64,000 bases of DNA, from NCBI GenBank assembly GCA_964020085.1, contig OZ026601.1, positions 4,572,335 through 4,636,334 of the forward strand, given 5' to 3'. Numbering within the stretch: the stretch's first letter is position 1; each line of letters starts with the position of its first letter. Shown here one piece after another: positions 52,201 to 58,088 of the stretch. A program made the translations under genes and the position numbers. Source of the DNA: Micromussa lordhowensis (taxonomy: Eukaryota > Cnidaria > Anthozoa > Scleractinia > Lobophylliidae). The notes under the pieces were generated by a model. The model ran no database searches, was not told where the DNA came from, and saw only the letters and a program-made list of their open reading frames with translations.

Positions 52201-53263
52201 ATAGGAAACATTTATTGTCTGTATTTTTGAGATTGATTAAACCCTTCATAGGGTTACGTAGTTCTTCAGGTAGTTCAATATATGATGATCCTCTTAATGG
52301 AAAGTAAGAGACAATATTAATGATATGTAATTTTACTGATTCAAATACCCAACCAGAACCTTCAGATAGCCAAACAGCTATTAACTCTAAAATTCTTTCA
52401 ATACCATTATCGATAGACTCTTCTATATCTAGTCTATTGGTCACCGTAAAAGGGCCAGCGTTAAAATAAGGTTCTCTGTAAATGACACCATCCTCAGTAC
52501 TCTTTGATAATCGAACCCTTAGTGTAGTATTGTATTTAAATCCCCTTTTGACTGTTAATAATTTCATTAAAAGATCAAATATTGCTCGTTTAGTACTATT
52601 TAACTGTACCCCTGGGTCATAAGTATTAATAATTGGCACTTCATAAGATTTGACATTACCTCTTAATGCATTGGATCGCTCAGTAATAGTGATGTCTTTA
52701 GGTATAAATTTCAAATTTCTTCTGAATTCTCTTATAGTTTCAGGCCTATAATATGGAGCGATTTGATCAATCACATTTTTAACCTTTCTTTGAAGTCTTG
52801 TAGGTACAGGTTTTATAGGTCTTATTATTTTTAGCCTCGGTAAAGGCACTGGAGCGGTTGGTGGTTTTGTACGTGGTTTTGGTACTGGGGCAGGTGGTCT
52901 ATATTCAGTAGGTCTTAATGGTTCTGGTAAATTGACTGAGGGACTTATCTGATCATCTATTAAAGTACCTCCAAGGTATGAGTCTCTTAGTCTCCTTTCT
53001 GCAATTGATCGGATTAGTCGATTTTCAACATAATCTCCATGTTTCTTAGATCTTCGTGGTTGTGGGTTGACAGGTGGGACTGGTAGTGGCTGACCTTGCG
53101 GACCTTTTTTTGCTTCATTAAGCTTATGAAAATCTGTCTTTAAATGCTGATATTTTCCCCCTTTTGAATATTTTTTCTTGCATGTATTACAATACCAATG
53201 AGATGGTTTTGGTAATGTGTCCACAGATATCTTTTTGGGTTTAATTTTAACTTTAAAATCCAT
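49241..53263 (-). CDS. polB: Protein-primed family B DNA polymerase (Polinton type)
   Basis: A 1340-aa replicative polymerase. The N-terminus has a C2H2 finger (residues about 24-46, WYCNTC...HLKTDFH), a proline/arginine-rich linker, and a second Cys/His cluster near 470-492. The exonuclease has Exo I (YADFES, about 520), Exo II (NLKGYDCHF, about 679) and Exo III (YLRTDVLLLAD, about 826). Between Exo I and II lies a CxxC...RDHCH...CN module resembling endonuclease VII/HNH zinc folds (about 610-660). Polymerase motifs are DANNLYG (A, about 928), NNSVFGKTMEN (B, about 1088), FTDTDS (C, about 1184) and KSKMYSY (about 1249). All catalytic acidic residues are present. It copies the linear element from its ends using a protein primer. 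Its ATG is directly preceded by TATATAG. It is intact and slightly longer than many Polinton polymerases. Confidence 0.95.
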   Translation of the reverse strand: MDFKVKIKPKKISVDTLPKPSHWYCNTCKKKYSKGGKYQHLKTDFHKLNEAKKGPQGQPLPVPPVNPQPRRSKKHGDYVENRLIRSIAERRLRDSYLGGTLIDDQISPSVNLPEPLRPTEYRPPAPVPKPRTKPPTAPVPLPRLKIIRPIKPVPTRLQRKVKNVIDQIAPYYRPETIREFRRNLKFIPKDITITERSNALRGNVKSYEVPIINTYDPGVQLNSTKRAIFDLLMKLLTVKRGFKYNTTLRVRLSKSTEDGVIYREPYFNAGPFTVTNRLDIEESIDNGIERILELIAVWLSEGSGWVFESVKLHIINIVSYFPLRGSSYIELPEELRNPMKGLINLKNTDNKCFLWCHNRHLNPLIVHPERITKADRESVKRLDYTGITFPVTVKDIYKIEKQNKINICVFGYDGEAYPIRISETNFTDHLELLWIEEGDKSHYVLIKDFDRFMFSFNDHKEKKYFCLRCLHCCSSASVLEDHKQDCLLLNGAQAIKMPEAGSKIYFKNHKKMLPAPFVIYADFESITEKIDGCLPSDDKSYTSTYQSHKACSYGYKLVCRYDNSYSKPVEIYRGEDCIEKFIMKMLSEVKDCIKIVIEHFQKPLVMTDKNETHFQNSTICHICERKFNEEKDKDKPSKQKVRDHCHITGKYRGAAHSNCNLKWSISAENLKIPVIFHNLKGYDCHFIMQNIGHLIRQDFNINVDVIASNFEKYIGFRLGNYLTFIDSFSFMSQSLDRLSSNLSDNAFFYSKKAFPNDDQFRLIKRKGVYPYDYMDSFQRFSEKSLPAREDFYSILNDTNISESDYSHAKEVWSTFQIRDMGEYHDLYLRTDVLLLADVFENFRTICLKDYGLDPCHYYSAPGLSWDALLKMTNVNLDLISDIDQQLFIEKGMRGGISTITHRHAVANNKYMKGYNPELESSYLMYLDANNLYGWAMSQSLPTGDFRWIPSEDFILENYKNNTKKGAILEVDLEYPEELHDLHNDYPLAPEKILITDNMLSKYCKDLKEKENISSGRVHKLVPNLKNKEKYVLHYKNLQLYLSLGMKLKKVHRVLEFTQKPWMKPYIDFNTKKRTNAKNSFEKDFFKLMNNSVFGKTMENLRKRSNIKLETDPDHLLKLTRQPMYVSSKIFDENLVGVQMKKARLVLDKPSYVGFSILDLSKTLMYDFHYNYIRKKYPEAKLLFTDTDSLFYHIKAEDLYSDLYKDKERFDNSDYPKSSEFFFAENKKVIGKFKDEAAGDPITEFVGLKSKMYSYKTENKENKTAKGVKKNVIKSELSLSDYRDTLQKCNTMRHKMRTIRSEYHQISSYQINKVSLSPFDDKRYILDDGISSYAYGNFNIS

Positions 53264-53290
53264 CTATATATAATAATATATGTCTAATTT
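53264..53290 (-). promoter_or_regulatory. Start-abutting TATATA promoter motif of polB
   Basis: Read on the minus strand, the 27 bases before the polB ATG are nearly all A/T and end TATATAG next to the ATG. The same arrangement occurs at most other genes of the element, so the motif is a candidate core promoter with a very short leader. Confidence 0.5.
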
Positions 53291-53324
53291 TTTTTTAAAT
53301 TCTTAATTTTTTATTTATTATTTA

Positions 53325-53534
53325 TTATAAATCAATTAGTGTACCAGTAACTGGATTAGTGTATTTTAGAATGTTACGCTCATGTTTCTTTGTCTTTAGA
53401 TGCATATATTTTCCTCTATAAGTGTAATTTTTTCCATTTCCACATACATCACAGTACCATTCAGTATTTTTCAGTCTCTCATTTGTAATTTTGTTCCATT
53501 TTTCTCGTTTCAATTGTTCTTCTGTTTTTTCCAT
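53325..53534 (-). CDS. Small C2H2 zinc-finger protein, related to the PolB N-terminus
   Basis: A 69-aa protein with a charged N-terminal helix and one finger, WYCDVCG...YRGKYMHLKTKKH (residues about 26-51). The spacing and flanking residues (WYC, GKY-HLKT-H) match the finger at the N-terminus of the polymerase encoded 62 bp downstream. The two look like copies of one nucleic-acid-binding module, one free and one fused to PolB. The ATG is preceded by TTATATAG. A role as a DNA-binding or replication accessory protein is inference. Confidence 0.65.
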   Translation of the reverse strand: MEKTEEQLKREKWNKITNERLKNTEWYCDVCGNGKNYTYRGKYMHLKTKKHERNILKYTNPVTGTLIDL

Positions 53535-53576
53535 CTATATAATTATTTATAATATTCTAATTTTTTTAAATAATTT

Positions 53577-54542
53577 TTATAAATTTTTTAAATCCCCAGC
53601 TGGCACCCAACTGTTAAATTCGTCTGGGTAACCTTTCCATTTGACTAATGCTTTTCCTTTTGACTTTCTGATAATTTTCTCTATTCTATAGACCTCCTGA
53701 TCTGTCTTTTGTAACTCTTCTCTGTAGAAAGTACCCTTAATCACTTCACCATTTAAGTCTTTTATCTTATAAGTAATAGGATTAGTGAATCTAATTTCGT
53801 CTATGATGAAAACTTCTTCAGTCCAATTAGGAGTATAGCCTTTATCAAAGGTCACCCTTTTGTATTTGCTTATTCGGACTCTATCACCTACTCTAAATTC
53901 GGGTTTTCTATTTGTTTTTGTTTTTTTGATTTCTCTCGCTAAATCACCATATAAATTAAAATAAACTTTTCCATAGTTTTCAGGTTTTCTAGCTTGGATA
54001 GGCGTCATTCCTATTGATCTATGTCGGCTGTTGTTATAAGAGGCGAGTATTTTCGGAAGGATGTCAACGTAGACTGTATTGTTTTGCATAGTGAATCTCT
54101 TATACATTTTATCTTTGATAGTTCTATTCCATCTCTCACAAACTGATGATTTCTCTTCATTTTCAGTGGAATAGACCTTTATCTTATCTTTAGCTAAGAG
54201 ATCCAACACATTTTTGTTATAATATTCTTTTCCTTTGTCTACCCATAACATTTTAGGCTTATTAGAGAAAAATAAGCTTTCAAACGCTTTAGCGACTTCT
54301 AAGCCAGTTTTTGTCTTTAGAGGTACTATCCAACCATATTTACTGAAAAGGTCTAAGACCATTAGTAGATATTTATAACCTCGGTTCCATTTGCTAAGCT
54401 TTTGCATATCAACTAAGTCTGAACACCAGATATCATCTACATTATGTGAAATGACTCTTCGCTTGGTAAAATTTCGTTTTATAGGTTTGTGTAACTCATT
54501 AGCCAGACCTTCCCATGTGTCTAAATTTTTAGCGTTTTTTTT
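53577..54542 (-). CDS. Retrovirus-type integrase with C-terminal chromodomain, no ATG at its 5' end
   Basis: The open frame is 321 codons. The rve catalytic core has its first Asp in DIWCSDLVDM (54417-54419), the second in LWVDKGKEYY and the Glu in CERWNRT, with 33 residues between the last two. After an SH3-like stretch comes a chromodomain (final 40 residues, YRIEKI...VKWKGY...NSWVP). Integrases of this kind cut and join element ends; chromodomains steer insertion to chromatin marks, here perhaps heterochromatic satellite. The first in-frame ATG (54407) lies after the first catalytic Asp, so the protein must start upstream, yet that stretch (back to a stop at 54543-54545) has no ATG. It overlaps the PLA2 gene end at an A10 run. 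The short N-terminal region lacks the longer domain of many Polinton integrases. Confidence 0.9.
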   Translation of the reverse strand, partial: KKNAKNLDTWEGLANELHKPIKRNFTKRRVISHNVDDIWCSDLVDMQKLSKWNRGYKYLLMVLDLFSKYGWIVPLKTKTGLEVAKAFESLFFSNKPKMLWVDKGKEYYNKNVLDLLAKDKIKVYSTENEEKSSVCERWNRTIKDKMYKRFTMQNNTVYVDILPKILASYNNSRHRSIGMTPIQARKPENYGKVYFNLYGDLAREIKKTKTNRKPEFRVGDRVRISKYKRVTFDKGYTPNWTEEVFIIDEIRFTNPITYKIKDLNGEVIKGTFYREELQKTDQEVYRIEKIIRKSKGKALVKWKGYPDEFNSWVPAGDLKNL

Positions 54543-55272
54543 TTACTCCTAAACCAAGTTTTTGCTTTGTATTAATAGTGTTTCTAGCTAACCAATGGCC
54601 CCACTGTCTCTCATTCCAGGGAATTGCATCTAAAGCTCGGACCATTTTCTTGTCAGCAACATTTTTACATGATTTTACATTACCTCCCTTATCAGCACAT
54701 ACTGAGTAATCAACATCGTGTTGCATGGCTATAGCATCTGTCTTACCTGTTGGCTGATCATAGATTTCATAGATTTGCCCAGTATCACGATCCCATTTTA
54801 CTTGTCGTTCTAAATCATTGTAAGGACCAGTATATTTGTGACCTGGAAGAGTCCAACCAGCTTTCGGTTTAGGTAACTTACCTATTGCTTTATGAATATC
54901 AAGACCCCTTCCCCTTCCCCTTCCACTGATTTTTTTAGAAAGATCATCTGCCAGTGAGTCAATTGCTCTATTCAAATACCTTTTACCAATGCCTTTAACT
55001 TTGTCTTTTACATAGTCAGATTTTATTGCTCTACTAGCTCCCCTTTTACCTAGGTTGTACAATCCTTTTGCACCAGCAGCCAACCCTTTGACAATTAGTT
55101 CATCAAAACCGCTTCCTTGCATTTCCGCTTTAGATATAAAACGAAATTTTGTAATTCCACATTCAGCACAAATACATCGCATTGCATTTCTACCATTTTT
55201 TGTAATTACAAAAGTTTCAGAATTAGGTATACATTCTGTCCTTTTTCTTTGTCGAACGCAATAAGATAACAT
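54529..55272 (-). CDS. Zinc module (DUF5679-like) fused to parvovirus-type phospholipase A2
   Basis: A 247-aa protein. Residues 1-46 form a small Cys-rich module (YCVRQRKRTEC...NGR...CICAECG). Residues 55-110 are Gly/Ala-rich and basic, 117-123 an RG run, and 143-215 a PLA2 domain of the parvovirus VP1-unique type: the Ca-loop-like PGHKYTGPYN, catalytic HDVDY (H185, D186) and DKKMVRALD. The tail is VKKKR. In parvoviruses this activity opens the endosome during entry; a similar virion role is inferred. Two departures stand out: the loop reads GPY rather than the usual Y-x-G-x-G, and the second Cys of the usual CxxC in the zinc module is Gln. The intact frame ends in the A10 run shared with the integrase. 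The ATG follows AATATAT. Confidence 0.8.
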   Translation of the reverse strand: MLSYCVRQRKRTECIPNSETFVITKNGRNAMRCICAECGITKFRFISKAEMQGSGFDELIVKGLAAGAKGLYNLGKRGASRAIKSDYVKDKVKGIGKRYLNRAIDSLADDLSKKISGRGRGRGLDIHKAIGKLPKPKAGWTLPGHKYTGPYNDLERQVKWDRDTGQIYEIYDQPTGKTDAIAMQHDVDYSVCADKGGNVKSCKNVADKKMVRALDAIPWNERQWGHWLARNTINTKQKLGLGVKKKR

Positions 55273-55329
55273 ATATTAATTAATATTATAATAAATATAT
55301 GTTAATCTATTGTTAACAAAGTTACTTTA

Positions 55330-55566
55330 CTATAATATAGCTCCTATGAGGGGAATTCCCTTAAATGGACTGTTTTTACCCAGTAATAGCCCTTTTCCTT
55401 TTCTACCTCTTCCTACCGTACCTGAAGGGACAAATTTAGTTTTTGTTATCCCACATTCTGCGCATTTACATTTCATCATGGCACGACCATTTCTTGTCTG
55501 TACAACCCTTTCTGAACCATGAACGCACTCTGTCTGTTTTCGTTGTTTTACACAATAGCTTTTCAT
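55330..55566 (-). CDS. Stand-alone DUF5679-like small zinc protein
   Basis: A 78-aa protein. Its first 46 residues closely match the N-terminus of the neighbouring PLA2 protein (YCVKQRKQTEC, RNGR, CKCAECGITK), including Gln in place of the second CxxC cysteine. A GRGRKGKG linker follows, and the hydrophobic end LLLGKNSPFKGIPLIGAIL resembles the membrane-active or hydrophobic tails of small Polinton virion proteins. The pair looks like a tandem duplication in which one copy gained or kept the PLA2 domain. Its start is preceded by TAATATAG and lies head to head with the plus-strand 77-aa gene. Function unknown; a virion component is likely. Confidence 0.7.
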   Translation of the reverse strand: MKSYCVKQRKQTECVHGSERVVQTRNGRAMMKCKCAECGITKTKFVPSGTVGRGRKGKGLLLGKNSPFKGIPLIGAIL

Positions 55567-55601
55567 CTATATTATAATTATTTTTTTTTTATTATTATAT
55601 A
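55567..55601. promoter_or_regulatory. Bidirectional A/T-only promoter between two divergent genes
   Basis: These 35 bases separate the start codons of the 78-aa (minus) and 77-aa (plus) genes and are almost wholly A/T, with TATAT-type motifs touching both ATGs (TATATAATGG rightwards, AATATAGATG leftwards). A single short spacer appears to drive both genes. Confidence 0.5.
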
Positions 55602-55835
55602 ATGGAAGAAATTGAAATTGACAATGAAATACGTAGAATAGAAGCGATGTATAAACATTACAAACTTCTTTATAGAAAAATTGCCTTTTTATGTTGTTCT
55701 GGAGAAACTAAAAGAGTGAGAAATCTGAGAAATAGTTTGAAAAAAGATTTAAAAAAAATCCGACAAATCAAACAAATCCAACAAAATATAACTCCTTTCG
55801 CGCACCTGACGTTGCAGAAGTCCTCAAAGCAATAG
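55602..55835 (+). CDS. Small charged helical protein on the opposite strand, unknown function
   Basis: A 77-aa protein, glutamate-rich at the start and lysine/arginine-rich after residue 35, with long predicted helices and possible coiled coil (RNLRNSLKKDLKKIRQIKQI). It is the only plus-strand gene in the visible Polinton part. TATATA touches its ATG, as with the other element genes, and its stop overlaps the end of the convergent protease gene by 12 bp. These features favour a real gene over a shadow, since the strand opposite most of it holds no other gene. No family is recognised. Confidence 0.5.
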   Translation: MEEIEIDNEIRRIEAMYKHYKLLYRKIAFLCCSGETKRVRNLRNSLKKDLKKIRQIKQIQQNITPFAHLTLQKSSKQ

Positions 55836-56157
55836 TTTAAAATAGTTTTCTATGAATTTTTCATTCTCTTCTGTGTCAAAGCTAAAAACTTGCAATAAAT
55901 CGAAATAATCTACTCCTTTATGCATTTCATTCAAGAAATACAAGCAAAAATAGCCACAGGTTGTAGTATTGAGATTCTGTATTTGATCGTTTTGGTGTAC
56001 TAAATTTAAGTTTTTCTCTTTTGCATGGTTTACCAACTCTTGAAAAGGTGGCATACCAAAAGAGTCAAAGTAATTTATTGTATCATCACGAACATAGGTT
56101 GTAACCCAATGACTACCACTCATATAATGAGGTTCTAAATTATAAATAAAAAGCGCT
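55824..56157 (-). pseudogene. Adenain-like protease, C-terminal fragment (split by LINE)
   Basis: This fragment carries the catalytic core of the adenovirus-type cysteine protease (Ulp1-like fold) of Polintons: His in GSHWVT, Asp in NYFDSFG, a Gln before the nucleophile (IQNLNTTTCG) and the Cys in TTTCGYFCLYFL. The open frame continues upstream of its first ATG (56123) through the family-like stretch LFIYNLEPHY to the LINE boundary, so the ATG is internal. The enzyme normally matures capsid and core proteins. The N-terminal piece is at 61779-61874, 5.6 kb away. A shortened product from ATG 56123 would keep the catalytic residues but lack the normal N-terminus, so it is probably non-functional. 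Confidence 0.85.
56152..56157. repeat. Left 6-bp target-site duplication (AGCGCT)
   Basis: AGCGCT here and at 61768-61773 brackets the LINE. The flanks are AATAAAAAGCGCT on the left and AGCGCTTTTTATC on the right. The hexamer is itself palindromic, so a chance match cannot be fully excluded, but removing the insert with one copy brings the two protease pieces into the same phase. Confidence 0.6.
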
Positions 56158-56288
56158 AACTTATGATTATGAGGTACAGTCTGATCTCTACTTTAAACAT
56201 TCTCTATAGGGATCCTTTTCGATCTTTGCTTCGAAAATTGCTATTGTCTGGCGGAAGCCCTGGTCGTTTTTCGCCAGATTTTCTACCT

Positions 56289-58088
56289 ATGTCTTCGCCA
56301 GTATATCGTGTTCTAGATGCTGGGACCACCGATTCCGGTGCTGTTGTTGTTCCTAACGCCGATGTTGTTGTCGCTGATGCCGATGTTGTTGAGAGCGCCG
56401 AAGCTAATGTTTTAAATCCTGATGTGAATAATGCTGCCCGTGGTGATGATGTGGATTTAGTGTCTGAGAATGGTTCGTCTGTGCATGAAATTGGTCAAGA
56501 AATGCCTAGAAGTTCAGTTAATGGTGAATCATATGCAGCAAGAACGGCTGGGTTGCGGGAACCGCCCAGACGCCAAGCTTTGAATAATAATCACGCTAAT
56601 GATGTCCCAGATCGGCCTAGGTCCGCCTTTTTCACGCCCGCGAGATCTACGTCAGCTCGTTCAGTTTTTGATGCTTTGAAAGCGGCAGATATTACGCCCC
56701 GAGAGATCGCATGCATGCAACGACGTATGAATGGTGAAGTTGTTATTACTTTCAAGAGTCCTGCAGCAAAAGAAAAATTTTTACGTTTAAATTCTTTGTC
56801 CGTCCAAGGCGACAGTTATGCAATTCAAGATATTGATCGGCCTCTAACTTTTCTGACGATTTATGACGCTCCTTTTGAGCTCTCAGAGCTAGCCATTATT
56901 AATCGCCTTGCACCGTATTGCGAAGTCTTGCATTACCGCCGTGGCCGTTTTCCTTTCCAGCCTGGTATTTGTAATGGCATCCGTCATTACCGTGTGCGGG
57001 TAATTAAACCAATCCCGAGTTTTCTTCGGTTCGGCAAATTGCTTCTGTTTTTAAGACACGAGGGCCAAGTTCCTACGTGTCGCCGTTGTAATCAACCTGG
57101 CCATTTCAGCAACCAGTGTAATAACAAAATTTGTTTTAATTGCGAACAGCTTGGCCACGAGGCGCCAGCCTGTCCAGCTCCTATGCTTTGTTCAATTTGC
57201 AAATCGGATGATCATCTGGGCAGACAGTGCCCCTACTCCTGGTATGCCGTACCTACTAGTCGCGCGCCCGGTAGCGTGTCTCCATCTGTTAGCGTTGAAG
57301 ATGATCAACAAAGCAATTCTTCCGACGTTGATTCCCTTCAGTGGCTTAGGAATGTAGAACTGTCCGATGATGAAAATGATGAGAATGATGTGCCCACTGA
57401 AAAAATGGATGAAAGTGCTGACAATGACAAAAATGATAAAACCGACGAAAACGAAAAAAATGATAAAATCGACGAAAATGGAAAAAATGATGAAATTGCT
57501 GAAAATGAAGAAATTGCTGAAAATGTAAACAATGAGGAAATTATTGAAAACGACTCCAGTTTGGACGACCCCCATGTGGTGGACAGCGTCCAGTCCTCTC
57601 CTGCCGTGGAGATTGCTGAAACATCTGCTCTTAATTCACAGGGTTTTTTGCTAAACCAGAGCACTCCTGATGTCACCCCCGTCCAGCGGCCTCCATTACC
57701 TGCGCCCGATTCGCCTGAACCCTCCGATGCTGTTATTGTTTTGGATTCGCTTGCTCATCCTGCTCCTGATGTTTCGGATAACACTTCTACTGACACGTCC
57801 ACTTCTGATCCTGTTCCACCGCCTGATCCCGCTTCTACGTCTGCTACGACTAGCACTTCTGATCCCCCTATATTGTCCAGACTTCGTGGTCGACGCGCTC
57901 CTGCTCCTCTGCCAGAGGCCCTTTCTTGTCTTCAGCGAAAAGCCACTCCACCAGTCCTTGTTACGAGCCGCCCAAAGCCTGCTCCTGAAAGCCAAACAGA
58001 TGATGATGATTCTATGGAAACTGCTGTCAATTTGAAAAGAAAGTCGGCGCCGCCCAAGTCTGCCGGAAAAAAAGGTCGTAAAAAGTGA
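56289..58088 (+). CDS. LINE ORF1, gag-like RNA-binding protein with three CCHC knuckles
   Basis: Counted from ATG 56163 the frame is 641 codons; ATG 56289 (MSSPVYRVLD, 599 aa) looks the likelier start because the first 42 residues resemble translated leader. An RRM-like or DUF4283-like region (about residues 175-300 of the longer form) precedes three C-x2-C-x4-H-x4-C knuckles (CRRCNQPGHFSNQC, CFNCEQLGHEAPAC, CSICKSDDHLGRQC; about 306-363). Then come a long Asp/Glu/Asn/Lys low-complexity tract (about 400-460), a Pro/Ser/Thr-rich tail and a basic NLS-like end (KRKSAPPKSAGKKGRKK). It should coat the LINE RNA. The stop TGA at 58086-58088 is in the same frame as ORF2. Confidence 0.85.
   Translation: MSSPVYRVLDAGTTDSGAVVVPNADVVVADADVVESAEANVLNPDVNNAARGDDVDLVSENGSSVHEIGQEMPRSSVNGESYAARTAGLREPPRRQALNNNHANDVPDRPRSAFFTPARSTSARSVFDALKAADITPREIACMQRRMNGEVVITFKSPAAKEKFLRLNSLSVQGDSYAIQDIDRPLTFLTIYDAPFELSELAIINRLAPYCEVLHYRRGRFPFQPGICNGIRHYRVRVIKPIPSFLRFGKLLLFLRHEGQVPTCRRCNQPGHFSNQCNNKICFNCEQLGHEAPACPAPMLCSICKSDDHLGRQCPYSWYAVPTSRAPGSVSPSVSVEDDQQSNSSDVDSLQWLRNVELSDDENDENDVPTEKMDESADNDKNDKTDENEKNDKIDENGKNDEIAENEEIAENVNNEEIIENDSSLDDPHVVDSVQSSPAVEIAETSALNSQGFLLNQSTPDVTPVQRPPLPAPDSPEPSDAVIVLDSLAHPAPDVSDNTSTDTSTSDPVPPPDPASTSATTSTSDPPILSRLRGRRAPAPLPEALSCLQRKATPPVLVTSRPKPAPESQTDDDDSMETAVNLKRKSAPPKSAGKKGRKK

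Noticed and set aside
55055..55522. Plus-strand frames opposite the PLA2 and 78-aa genes
   Set aside because: They are antisense to two paralogous conserved zinc-module genes and show no homologous features themselves.
57151..58035. Plus-strand frames of 68 and 121 codons within ORF1 in another phase
   Set aside because: They are shadows of ORF1; the Leu/Pro-rich composition follows from the +1 reading of the Pro/Ser-rich region.
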